A DNA stretch of 64,000 nucleotides. It comes from Streptomyces mashuensis. GTDB taxonomy: Bacteria > Actinomycetota > Actinomycetes > Streptomycetales > Streptomycetaceae. The notes beneath the pieces were generated by a model. It was given only the letters and a program-made list of their open reading frames with translations, made no database searches and was not told the DNA's origin. The stretch covers positions 1 to 64,000 of the forward strand of contig NZ_BNBD01000019.1 of assembly GCF_014654785.1 (NCBI RefSeq), given 5' to 3'. The translations under genes and the position numbers were made by a program. Below are positions 40,306 to 48,401 of the stretch, piece by piece (within the stretch, counting starts at the first letter, position 1; every line of letters begins with the position of its first letter).

Positions 40306-40694
40306 TGCATGTACTGAGCAGCCGATTCTTACTCCGGCCGACCGACCCCGAGCGGTCGCGCACCTTCTACGGCGAGACCCTCGGCCTCGCCGTCTACCGC
40401 GAGTTCGGCACCGGGCCCGACCGCGGTGTCGTCTACTTCCTCGGCGGCGGCTTCCTGGAGGTCTCCGGCCGTTCCGAGACCCCGCCCGCACCCGGCCTCC
40501 AGCTGTGGCTGCAGGTCGCGGACGCCGCGGCGGCGCACGAGGAGCTCGTGGCCCGCGGCGCCGAGGTGCTCTCGCCCCCCGAGCGCATGCCGTGGGGCCT
40601 GATCGAGATGTGGATCGCCGACCCCGACGGCGTACGGATCGCCGTGGTCGAGGTGCCCGAGGACCACCCGATGCGGTACCGGCCCGGCATCTGA
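40305..40694 (+). CDS. VOC (glyoxalase/bleomycin resistance) family protein, contains a TTA codon
   Basis: A 129-residue vicinal-oxygen-chelate fold protein, with the opening SRFLLRPTDPERSRTFYGETLG and the second half LIEMWIADPDGVRIAVVEVPE. Two beta-alpha-beta-beta-beta units are expected. Metal ligands are not fully clear, so it may be a binding protein or an enzyme. Codon 9 (40329-40331) is TTA, the second such codon I found in the window, so its translation may depend on bldA. It is divergent from a GNAT gene. Confidence 0.82.
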   Translation: MHVLSSRFLLRPTDPERSRTFYGETLGLAVYREFGTGPDRGVVYFLGGGFLEVSGRSETPPAPGLQLWLQVADAAAAHEELVARGAEVLSPPERMPWGLIEMWIADPDGVRIAVVEVPEDHPMRYRPGI

Positions 40695-40872
40695 CCCCCG
40701 CTTCCCCGCCTCCACCCGAACGAGTGACCCCTGGGTCGTGCGTCCGTGCTCCGGCGCAGCACCGGCGCACGGCCCGGGGACGGAATGCTCCCGCTGTGCG
40801 CCTGTGCGCTCCCGTGTGCGCGGGACCCGGTGGGCATGTACCGGTGGTGGGCGAGCGTCGGGGAGGTGTGCC

Positions 40873-41475
40873 GTGCACGGTCCGCCGCTGGTGGGTTGGC
40901 TGCTGGTCGTGCTCGGTGCCGCCACCGCGGCGTACTGCCTGGGCCGGGCGCGGGCCGGCGCGGCGGGGGAGCGCCGGGCCGCGCGCGGCGACGCGCTGAT
41001 GGGCCTCGGCATGGCCGCGATGGCCGTGCCCGTCACCGTCCTCGACCTGCGCCCCTGGGGCCTGGCGGCCCTCGCCGCCCTGTTCGGCGCGGCCGGGGTC
41101 CGTGCCCTGCTCCCGGACCGGGCCCGCACCGGCCGCCCCGAGGCCCACCACGTGCACCACGCCGTGGGCGCCTTCGCGATGGTCTACATGTCCCTCGCCA
41201 TGGCCGCGCCGCCCGGCGACGGCCCGGCCCACGCCCACACCGGGCACGAACCCGCCGGCACGCCCCTCCTCACCGGGCTGCTGCTGGTCTACTTCGCGGC
41301 CTACGTGGTGCGCACCGCCGCCGGCCTGGTGCCGGTGCCCGCCGGTGTGGTCGTCCCGGGTGACGCCCGGCCGGTCCTCGGCGGCGACGAACCCCTCGCC
41401 CTGCCGTCCGCGCTCACGAGCGCCTGCCGGCTGTCGATGGGCATCGGCATGCTGGCCATGCTGCTGACCATGTGA
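40873..41475 (+). CDS. DUF5134 family membrane protein
   Basis: A 200-residue integral membrane protein with about five or six hydrophobic helices, starting with GPPLVGWLLVVLGAATAA. A His-rich stretch, EAHHVHHAVGAFAMVYMSLA, and a loop with HAHTGHEP could bind a metal such as copper. DUF5134 proteins are of unknown function. GTG 40873 has GGGAGG about six bases upstream. The next gene encodes an M56-type membrane peptidase, with which DUF5134 genes are often linked. Confidence 0.78.
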   Translation: MHGPPLVGWLLVVLGAATAAYCLGRARAGAAGERRAARGDALMGLGMAAMAVPVTVLDLRPWGLAALAALFGAAGVRALLPDRARTGRPEAHHVHHAVGAFAMVYMSLAMAAPPGDGPAHAHTGHEPAGTPLLTGLLLVYFAAYVVRTAAGLVPVPAGVVVPGDARPVLGGDEPLALPSALTSACRLSMGIGMLAMLLTM

Positions 41476-41565
41476 GGACCGCACGGTGCGAGCAGCGCGC
41501 CGACTGCCGTGTCGTGTCGGTCACTTCGCGCGTGCGGCCGCTGGTCGCCCGTACCGCTGCGCTCA

Positions 41566-41579
41566 TAGGCTGACCGCCA
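41566..41579 (+). promoter_or_regulatory. -10 element and probable leaderless start of the M56 gene
   Basis: TAGGCT (41566-41571) lies seven bases before the ATG (41579) and no ribosome site precedes it. The gene therefore may have its own leaderless transcript even though the DUF5134 gene lies just upstream. Confidence 0.45.
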
Positions 41580-42520
41580 TGATGGTGTCGCTCGCCCTGC
41601 TGGTCCTCGGCGGACTGGTCGCGGCCATGGCGCCGCGCGTGCTGGCCCGTGCCCACTGGCCGGACCGCGAGCCCGTGCTGGCCCTGTGGGTGTGGCAGTG
41701 CGTCGTGGCGGGCGTGCTGCTGTGCTGCGCGCTGGCGATGGCGCTGAGCGCCGCCGCGGCCTGGCAGGCCGTGCGCGGCCACGTCTTCGCACCCGCCCCG
41801 CACGGCGTCGTCGAGGCGTACGCCCTGTCCGGCCACGCGTCGTGGGCCGCGCCCCTGGCCGTGACGCTGGGCGCGGGCGCCGTGTGGACCGCGGCGATGC
41901 TCACCGGCGAGATCCGCGAGGCCCGCGCCCGGCGCCGGCGGCGCCGCGCGGAGCTGCTCGCGCGGGCCCCGCTGCTGCCGGGCGAGGAGCGCCACGGCGA
42001 ACGGCTGGTCGTGCTGGAGGGCGACCGTCCCGAGGCGTGGCTGCTGCGCGCCGGGTCCGCGCCCCAGCTGGTCATCACCACGGCGGCGCTGCGCCGGCTG
42101 AAGGGCCCGCAGTTCGACGCCGTGCTGGCGCACGAGCAGGGCCACGCCCGCGCCCGCCACCACTGGCTGCTGCACTGCTCCTCGGCGCTGGCCCGGGGCT
42201 TCCCGCAGGTGCCGGTCTTCGCCGCCTTCCACGACGAGGTGCACCGCCTGGTCGAGCTGGCCGCCGACGACTCGGCCTCGCGCCGCTCCGGCCGGCTGGC
42301 GACGGCCCTGGCACTGGTGGAACTCAACGAGGACCGCGGCGTGTTCGGCCCCTGCCCGGCCCAGCTGTCGCAGGTGGCCGACCGGGTGCACCGCCTGCTG
42401 GCGCCCGCGCCCCGGCTGACGGCCGCCCGCCGGCTGCGCCTGACGGCCGTCGCCGCGCTGGTGCCGGTGGTGCCCCTCCTCGTCACGTTCGTGCCGGGCC
42501 TGAGCGCGCTCGGCGGCTAG
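41579..42520 (+). CDS. M56 family (BlaR1-like) membrane zinc metallopeptidase
   Basis: A 313-residue membrane peptidase. Several hydrophobic helices flank a cytoplasmic zinc motif, LAHEQGHARARHHW, in the HExxH form of the family. BlaR1/MecR1-type sensors use this domain to cleave the BlaI repressor after binding a beta-lactam. This protein has no penicillin-binding domain, and no BlaI gene is adjacent, so the signal and target are unknown. The second Met codon (41582) is an equal start candidate. Confidence 0.85.
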   Translation: MMVSLALLVLGGLVAAMAPRVLARAHWPDREPVLALWVWQCVVAGVLLCCALAMALSAAAAWQAVRGHVFAPAPHGVVEAYALSGHASWAAPLAVTLGAGAVWTAAMLTGEIREARARRRRRRAELLARAPLLPGEERHGERLVVLEGDRPEAWLLRAGSAPQLVITTAALRRLKGPQFDAVLAHEQGHARARHHWLLHCSSALARGFPQVPVFAAFHDEVHRLVELAADDSASRRSGRLATALALVELNEDRGVFGPCPAQLSQVADRVHRLLAPAPRLTAARRLRLTAVAALVPVVPLLVTFVPGLSALGG

Positions 42521-42542
42521 CCGGCGGGGCAGCCGGCCCGTG

Positions 42543-42566
42543 CCGTACGGCCGTTCGCCCGTACGG
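42543..42566. terminator. Terminator-like hairpin after the M56 gene
   Basis: Two copies of the self-complementary octamer CCGTACGG lie at 42543-42550 and 42559-42566, separated by 8 bases. They can pair in RNA or each form its own dyad. There is no U-tract. Confidence 0.4.
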
Positions 42567-42631
42567 GTGAGGCGCGGTGGTGGTGGGGGCGCCTGCTGGA
42601 AGGGATAGCGGGAGACGACGAGAGGACGCCC

Positions 42632-42844
42632 ATGCAGACCGACCCCGTGACACGCTTCCTCCACGCCCTGCCCCCGGAGAGCCGGCACGACGTCGAACAG
42701 CTGCCGCGCGATCAGCAGGAGCGCCTGGCCGACGCGTGGGAGGAGTACCTGCGCAACGACACCGACCTGATGTCGCTGAGCGAGCTGGACCCGGCGAAGG
42801 CGGAGCACGAGGCGGCCGAACACGTGGTGAAGAACTACTTCTGA
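42632..42844 (+). CDS. Small conserved-looking hypothetical protein
   Basis: A 70-residue acidic, helical protein. The sequence MQTDPVTRFLHALPPESRHD and the end EHEAAEHVVKNYF have no low complexity, and codon usage fits a real gene. ATG 42632 follows an AGAGGACG stretch that gives a plausible ribosome site. I do not recognise the family. It stands alone between the M56 and DUF6986 genes on the same strand. Confidence 0.65.
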   Translation: MQTDPVTRFLHALPPESRHDVEQLPRDQQERLADAWEEYLRNDTDLMSLSELDPAKAEHEAAEHVVKNYF

Positions 42845-42892
42845 ACCGCAGCCGGGCGGCCGCCGCCCGTACGAGTGCGACCCGGCGGGGTG

Positions 42893-42922
42893 TTGACCCC
42901 CTTGTCCGCCACTGGCTAACTT
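42893..42922 (+). promoter_or_regulatory. Predicted sigma70-type promoter of the DUF6986 gene
   Basis: TTGACC (42893-42898) and TAACTT (42917-42922) are separated by 18 bases. The predicted start near 42929 gives a 5' leader of about 66 bases. Confidence 0.6.
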
Positions 42923-42926
42923 CGCC

Positions 42927-42963
42927 GCACGGAAGGCCGCTTCACGAAGGGCCGCTTCCGTGC
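42927..42963 (+). promoter_or_regulatory. Structured 5' leader of the DUF6986 gene
   Basis: GCACGGAAG (42927-42935) is complementary to CTTCCGTGC (42955-42963). Between them are two near-copies of a GAAG...CTTC unit (GAAGGCCGCTTC and GAAGGGCCGCTTC), which can form alternative small hairpins. The array starts at the predicted first transcribed base, so it would be the 5' end of the RNA. Confidence 0.4.
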
Positions 42964-42994
42964 AGCGGAAGAGCCGCGAGGGCAAGGGGGCGCG

Positions 42995-44269
42995 ATGGCG
43001 GGACGGCGGACGGTTTCCACGACCTTCACCCCGGCGGTGCACCGCCGCGTCGGCACGCTGCTGGCCGGCGTCGACGCCGAACTGGCCCGCCGCTACCCCG
43101 GCGACCCGGGCACCCGGCAGCCGGTGCACACCGTCTACGTGCCCGCCGACGCCTTCGGCGCGGGCACGGTACGGGCCTGGGGCGAGGAGGCGCTCGCCGC
43201 CCTCGACGAGCACGCCCCCACGGCCGCCGCCTTCGCCGCCGTCCTCGGCCTGCCGGACGCCCTGGCCGGCCCCGTGTACGAACGGGTGCGGGCCAAGCTG
43301 GAGCGGGAGCCCGTGGAGGACCTGCGGGTCGACTTCGAGGACGGCTACGGCGTGCGGCCCGACGCCGAGGAGGACGCCGACGCGGCCCGCGTGGCCGCGC
43401 TGCTGGCCGCGCCGGGGGAGGAGAAGCAGGCCCCGGCCGGCGTGGGCGTCCGCGTCAAATGCCTGGAGGCCGCCGTCCGGGACCGCGGCATCCGCACCCT
43501 GGACATCGTTCTCACCGGCCTGCTGGCGGCGGGCGGCCTGCCGCCCGGCTTCGTGCTCACCCTGCCGAAGGTGACGTACCGGCAGCAGGTCACGGCCCTC
43601 GTGCGGCTGCTGGAGGAGTTCGAGCGGGCGCACGGGGCCGCCGCGGGCCGCATCGGCTTCGAGATACAGATCGAGACGACCCAGGCCATCCTGGGCGCGG
43701 ACGGCCGCGCCACCGTCGCCCGGCTCGTGGAGGCGGGCGAGGGGCGCGTGACCGGGCTGCACTACGGCACGTTCGACTACAGCGCCGCGTGCGGCATCGA
43801 CGCCGCCCACCAGGCGCCGGACCACCCGGTGGCCGACCACGCCAAGGCCGTCATGCAGGTCGCGGCGGCGGGCACGGGCGTCCGGCTGTCGGACGGCTCG
43901 ACCAACGTGCTGCCCGTGGGCGGCACCGAGCAGGTGCACGACGCGTGGCGCCTGCACCACCGCCTCGTCCGCCGCTCCCTGGCCCGCGGCTACCACCAGG
44001 GCTGGGACATGCACCCGGCGCACCTCCCGACCCGGTACGCGGCCGTGTACGCCTTCCACCGCGAGGGCCTGGAGCGCGCCGCGGCCCGCCTGCGCGCGTA
44101 CGTGGCCCGCTCGGCAGCGGGCAACGTCATGGACGAGCCCGCGACGGCCCGCGCCCTCGCCACGCACCTGCTGCGCGGCCTGGACTGCGGCGCCACGGAC
44201 CCCGGCGAGGTCACCGCCCTGACGGGCCTGGGCCGCGACGACCTGTCCCGCCTCGCAGGACGCGGCTGA
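42995..44269 (+). CDS. DUF6986 family protein (HpcH/HpaI aldolase or CoA ester lyase-like)
   Basis: A 424-residue protein with the TIM-barrel features of the citrate lyase beta/HpcH family: RVDFEDGYG as an acidic metal-binding segment, GFEIQIETTQAIL, GLHYGTFDYSA and HQGWDMHPAHLPTRYAAVYAF. These resemble malyl-CoA or citramalyl-CoA lyase and malate-synthase-like enzymes, so a lyase acting on a C-C bond next to a carboxylate is likely (inference). ATG 42995 has AAGGGGG seven bases upstream. It has its own promoter and structured leader. Confidence 0.8.
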   Translation: MAGRRTVSTTFTPAVHRRVGTLLAGVDAELARRYPGDPGTRQPVHTVYVPADAFGAGTVRAWGEEALAALDEHAPTAAAFAAVLGLPDALAGPVYERVRAKLEREPVEDLRVDFEDGYGVRPDAEEDADAARVAALLAAPGEEKQAPAGVGVRVKCLEAAVRDRGIRTLDIVLTGLLAAGGLPPGFVLTLPKVTYRQQVTALVRLLEEFERAHGAAAGRIGFEIQIETTQAILGADGRATVARLVEAGEGRVTGLHYGTFDYSAACGIDAAHQAPDHPVADHAKAVMQVAAAGTGVRLSDGSTNVLPVGGTEQVHDAWRLHHRLVRRSLARGYHQGWDMHPAHLPTRYAAVYAFHREGLERAAARLRAYVARSAAGNVMDEPATARALATHLLRGLDCGATDPGEVTALTGLGRDDLSRLAGRG

Positions 44270-44299
44270 CGGCCCGCGCCCCGCCTGCGGCCACGGCGC

Positions 44300-45529
44300 T
44301 CAGCCCCGGTCCAGCGCCCCCAGCGCACGCCGCGCCACGGGGTGCGTCCGCACGATCTCCGCCAGCGTCGTCGAACCGCGGGTGATGCGGGCGAACGCCC
44401 GCCACGCCGGGCCGAAGCCCGTCACGGCGGCGTGCACGAGACCGGGCCGGCGCTCGAACACCGTCAGCATCCGGCGGCCCACGCCCATCTCCATGCCCAG
44501 CCCCGCCTTGATGGCGAAGGTGTAGTTGAGGGCCTGCCGGCGCGCGTCCACCGCGTCCGCCGCCTCGGCGATGCGCACCGCCCACTCGCCCGCCAGACGG
44601 CCCGAGCGCAGCGCGAAGGAGATGCCCTCGCGCGTCCACGGCTCCAGCAGACCGGCCGCGTCGCCGCAGACCAGGACGCGGCCGCGGGAGAGCGGCGAGT
44701 CGTCCGAGCGGCAGCGCGTCAGATGGCCCGAGGAGATGCTCGGCTCGAAACCCGCCAGCCCCAGCCGGGCGATGAAGTCGTCCAGGTAGCGCTTGGTGGC
44801 CGCACCCTCGCCCCGCGCCGAGATCACGCCGACGGTGAGGGTGTCGCCCTTGGGGAAGACCCAGCCGTAGCTGCCCGGCAGCGGCCCCCAGTCGATCTGC
44901 ACCCGGCCCGCCCAGTCCTCGGCGACCGACGGCGGCACCGGGATCTCGGCCTCCAGGCCCAGGTCGACCTGCTCCAGCTGCACGCCCACGTGCGCGCCGA
45001 TGCGCCCCGCGCTGCCGTCCGCGCCCACCACCGCGCGGGCCAGCACCGTGCTGCCGTCGCCCAGCACGAGCGCCACCGTGCGCCGGTCGGGCACGGCCGG
45101 GCCGTGCTGCTCGACGCGCGAGACGGTGACGCCGGTGCGCAGCTCGGCCCCGGCCTCCTGCGCCGCGCGCACCAGGGCCTCGTCGAACTCCGGCCGGTTC
45201 ACCAGGCCGAACAGCATCTTCTTCGAGCGCCGGGTCCGGGTCAGACGGCCGTCGAGGGAGAAGGTGACGGCATGCACCCGGTCGCGCAGCGGCAGCCGGA
45301 ACCCCGGCGGCAGGGCGTCGCGGGACGGGCCGATGATGCCCCCGCCGCAGGTCTTGTAGCGCGGCAGCTCCGCCTTCTCCAGCAGCAGCACCCGGCGGCC
45401 CGTGGCGGCCGCGGCACGTGCCGCCGACGCTCCGGCGGGCCCGGCGCCCACCACCACGACGTCCCACACCGGCTCGCCCTCGAAGGATGCGTCCCCGCCC
45501 GTCGCCCGCGCTGCGTTGTCGCTGCTCAC
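44300..45529 (-). CDS. Geranylgeranyl reductase family FAD-dependent protein
   Basis: A 409-residue flavoprotein with the dinucleotide motif VVVVGAGPAGASAARAAA, the TCGGGIIG motif after the first strand, and the second FAD motif GDAAGLLEPWTREGISFAL. The family reduces isoprenoid chains such as geranylgeranyl or menaquinone side chains. GTG 45529 has a GGGGAG sequence about 12 bases upstream. Streptomycetes carry several such genes; whether this one acts on menaquinone or a lipid is unknown. Confidence 0.85.
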   Translation of the reverse strand: MSSDNAARATGGDASFEGEPVWDVVVVGAGPAGASAARAAAATGRRVLLLEKAELPRYKTCGGGIIGPSRDALPPGFRLPLRDRVHAVTFSLDGRLTRTRRSKKMLFGLVNRPEFDEALVRAAQEAGAELRTGVTVSRVEQHGPAVPDRRTVALVLGDGSTVLARAVVGADGSAGRIGAHVGVQLEQVDLGLEAEIPVPPSVAEDWAGRVQIDWGPLPGSYGWVFPKGDTLTVGVISARGEGAATKRYLDDFIARLGLAGFEPSISSGHLTRCRSDDSPLSRGRVLVCGDAAGLLEPWTREGISFALRSGRLAGEWAVRIAEAADAVDARRQALNYTFAIKAGLGMEMGVGRRMLTVFERRPGLVHAAVTGFGPAWRAFARITRGSTTLAEIVRTHPVARRALGALDRG

Positions 45530-45739
45530 CTGTGCTTCTACTCCCCATCGGCCACCGGCTGCGTACGCAGCGCATCCTAGGCCGTGCCCTCCGCCCCCCC
45601 GCCCGCGGGCCCGGCCGCCGGAGGCCCTGATACGGGGCATGGGAGGATCGGATCCGATATCGCCCGTACGTGCGGATGCGCTCCGGCCCCGCCCGCGTAC
45701 GCGCACCCGACCGACGCCGCGCCTCCGAGGAGCCGTTCC

Positions 45740-47131
45740 ATGGACACGTCCCCGACCCCCCTGCCCGACCCGGCCGAGCTCGCGACCACCGTCGCCGCGC
45801 TCCAGGGCCGCGCCCGGACCGAGCTGGCCGAGCTCGTCGCGTTCGAGTCGGTCGCGCTCGCGGACGAGGAGCGGTTCCCGCGCAGCGAGTGCGAGGGCGC
45901 CGCCCGCTGGGTCGCCGACGCGCTGCGCGCCGAGGGCTTCCAGGACGTGGCCCTGCTCGACACCCCCGACGGCACCCAGTCGGTGTACGGCTACCTGCCC
46001 GGCCCCGAGGGCGCCCCCACCGTGCTGCTGTACGCGCACTACGACGTGCAGCCGCCGCTCGACGAGGACGCCTGGGTCTCCCCGCCGTTCGAGCTGACCG
46101 AGCGCGACGGCCGCTGGTACGGGCGCGGCGCCGCCGACTGCAAGGGCGGCGTGATCATGCACCTGACGGCGCTGCGCGCGCTGAAGCAGCACGGCGGCGT
46201 GCCCGTCAACGTCAAGGTGATCGTCGAGGGCTCGGAGGAGCAGGGCACCGGCGGCCTCCAGCGGTACGCCGAGGCGCACCCCGAGCTGCTGACCGCCGAC
46301 GCCATCGTCATCGGCGACGCGGGCAACTTCCGGCTCGGCCTGCCGACCGTCACCGCGACGCTGCGCGGCATGTCGCTGTTGCGGGTCGAGGTCGAGACGC
46401 TGGGCGGCAACCTCCACTCCGGCATGTTCGGCGGCGCGGCCCCCGACGCGCTGGCGGCGCTCATCCGCATGCTGGACTCGCTGCGCGCCGAGGACGGCTC
46501 GACCACGATCGAGGGCCTGGACGCGGACGGCGTCTGGGAGGGCCTCCAGTACCCCGAGGAGGACTTCCGCGAGGACGCCAAGGTCCTCGACGGCGTGTCC
46601 CTGACCGGCTCGGGCACGGTCGCCGACCGGCTGTGGGCGCGCCCCTCGGTGTCCGTCATCGGCATCGACTGCCCGTCGGTGGCCGCCGCCACCCCGTCGG
46701 TGCAGGCGCGCGCGGGCGCGCTGATCAGCCTCCGCGTGCCGCCGGGCATGGACGCCGTGAAGGCCAACGAGCTGCTGACCGCGCACCTGGAGAAGGCCGC
46801 CCCCTGGGGCGCCCGGGTCGTGACGCGGCAGGTCGGCATGGGCCAGCCCTTCCAGGCCGACACCGCGAGCCCCGCGTACGCCTCCATGGCCGAGGCCATG
46901 GCCGTGGCCTACCCCGGCCAGGAGATGCAGACCGCGGGCATGGGCGGCTCGATCCCGCTGTGCAACGCCCTCACCTCGCTCTACCCGGAGGCCGAGATCC
47001 TGCTCATCGGCCTGAGCGAGCCGGAGGCGCAGATCCACGCGGTCAACGAGAGCGTCTCGCCCGAGGAGCTGGAGCGCCTGTCGCTGGCCGAGGCGCTGTT
47101 CCTCGTCAACTACGCGCGCAGCAAGCACTGA
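45740..47131 (+). CDS. M20 family dipeptidase
   Basis: A 463-residue zinc peptidase. Metal-binding segments are LLYAHYDVQP (His and Asp), GAADCKGGVIMH (bridging Asp), VEGSEEQGTGG (Glu-Glu) and the last His in EAQIHAVNES. It fits the dipeptidase branch of the M20 family. Both the catalytic and the dimerisation (lid) domain are complete. GAGGAG lies seven bases before the ATG. It ends in a strong convergent terminator. Confidence 0.92.
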   Translation: MDTSPTPLPDPAELATTVAALQGRARTELAELVAFESVALADEERFPRSECEGAARWVADALRAEGFQDVALLDTPDGTQSVYGYLPGPEGAPTVLLYAHYDVQPPLDEDAWVSPPFELTERDGRWYGRGAADCKGGVIMHLTALRALKQHGGVPVNVKVIVEGSEEQGTGGLQRYAEAHPELLTADAIVIGDAGNFRLGLPTVTATLRGMSLLRVEVETLGGNLHSGMFGGAAPDALAALIRMLDSLRAEDGSTTIEGLDADGVWEGLQYPEEDFREDAKVLDGVSLTGSGTVADRLWARPSVSVIGIDCPSVAAATPSVQARAGALISLRVPPGMDAVKANELLTAHLEKAAPWGARVVTRQVGMGQPFQADTASPAYASMAEAMAVAYPGQEMQTAGMGGSIPLCNALTSLYPEAEILLIGLSEPEAQIHAVNESVSPEELERLSLAEALFLVNYARSKH

Positions 47132-47138
47132 CGCGTCC

Positions 47139-47176
47139 GGTGGCCGCCGCCGGGGGCACCCCCGGCGGCGGCCACC
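47139..47176. terminator. Bidirectional terminator
   Basis: GGTGGCCGCCGCCGGGGG (47139-47156) and its perfect complement (47159-47176) form an 18-bp inverted repeat around CA. It lies between the convergent M20 and kinase-NUDIX genes. Confidence 0.88.
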
Positions 47177-47191
47177 GTCAGGGCGTCCCGG

Positions 47192-48232
47192 TCAGCCGAC
47201 CGGGACACCGGCCTCCAGGTTGAGGGGGCGGCCGCGTTCGCGGGCGCGCAGCGCCCAGCGGAGCCGGCTCAGGCGGACCGGCGGCAGCATCGTGCCGGCC
47301 TCCTCCTCGGTGACGAAGCGCCAGCCGCGCAGCTCGGAGCCGGGCAGCAGCAGCTTCCGGGCGTCGGCGCCGGGCAGCACCCCGCCGTCGAAGAGGAACC
47401 GCAGGCCGCCGAAGCCGGGGGGCCGGGGCGGCTCCCAGTCGACGACCAGCAGCCGGGGCACGTCGGCCAGTTCGATGCCGATCTCCTCGGCGACCTCGCG
47501 CATGCCGGCCCGCGCCGGGGGCTCGCCCGGCTCGACCACGCCGCCGGGGAACTCCCAGCCCGGCTTGTACGTGGGGTCGACCAGCAGGACGCGGTCGTGC
47601 TCGTCGAAGAGCAGCACGCCCGCGGCGAGGGTCTCGGCCCGGGGCTCGGGGGTCTGCACGATCGGGCAGAACCCGGCCGTGCCGTCCCGTACCGCCGCGG
47701 CGACCCGCTCGGCCACCTGGCGGGGCGTCAGCCCGCCGGTGTCCAGGGCCAGCGCGTCCTCGCGCAGCCAGCCCCCCAGGGCCTCCCGGTACGCGTCGAG
47801 GTGCTCGCGCGACCACTGCCGCACCCGTTCGCTGCCCACGGGGTCGTCCGGGAACTCCACCCGCTGTTCGATCCGTTCCCGCAGGATCGTTTCGTCCGCG
47901 GTGAGCACCACGTGCCGCACCGGTATCCGGCGCGAGGCGAGCGCCCCGAAGATCTCGTCCCGGTACTCCTGCCGCAGCAGGGTCATCGGGACGATCAGCA
48001 CCCCGCCCAGCTCCGCCAGGAGCGCGGCCGCCGTATCGGCCACCATCCGCCGCCAGACGGGCAGGTCCTGGTAGTCGCCGACGCCGGCGAATCTCTCCGG
48101 CGGCAGCAGGTGCCGCAACGCCGCTCCGGTCACCTCGGGGTCGTAGAGGGTGCTGCCCGGGACGAGCCGGGTGAGCTCCCTCGCCGTGCTGGTCTTTCCC
48201 CCACTGAACGCGCCGTTCAGCCAGACGATCAC
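47192..48232 (-). CDS. P-loop kinase (TmrB-like)-NUDIX hydrolase fusion
   Basis: A 346-residue two-domain protein. Residues 1-190 are a P-loop domain with NGAFSGGKTSTA, resembling TmrB or chloramphenicol phosphotransferase-like ATPases. Residues 200-335 are a NUDIX hydrolase with the full box GGVVEPGEPPARAGMREVAE followed by EIG. The first domain could phosphorylate a small molecule, and the second could cleave the nucleoside diphosphate derivative or the reverse. GTG 48232 has GAGGGGG about six bases upstream. No resistance or pathway gene is adjacent. Confidence 0.85.
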   Translation of the reverse strand: MIVWLNGAFSGGKTSTARELTRLVPGSTLYDPEVTGAALRHLLPPERFAGVGDYQDLPVWRRMVADTAAALLAELGGVLIVPMTLLRQEYRDEIFGALASRRIPVRHVVLTADETILRERIEQRVEFPDDPVGSERVRQWSREHLDAYREALGGWLREDALALDTGGLTPRQVAERVAAAVRDGTAGFCPIVQTPEPRAETLAAGVLLFDEHDRVLLVDPTYKPGWEFPGGVVEPGEPPARAGMREVAEEIGIELADVPRLLVVDWEPPRPPGFGGLRFLFDGGVLPGADARKLLLPGSELRGWRFVTEEEAGTMLPPVRLSRLRWALRARERGRPLNLEAGVPVG

Positions 48233-48401
48233 CGTTCCCCCTCACTCCGTAGCCCGCTGTGACGTGCCCGGAACACAGTGCCCGCAACACCCTGCCACGG
48301 AAACGTGTACGAGCGGCACGGTGCGGGCGGCAGCGGTGCGGACGGGGCGGCGGCGGTGGTGGTGACGGGGGGCGCCGGCCCGTGCCGCGGCGGCCGGGCG
48401 G

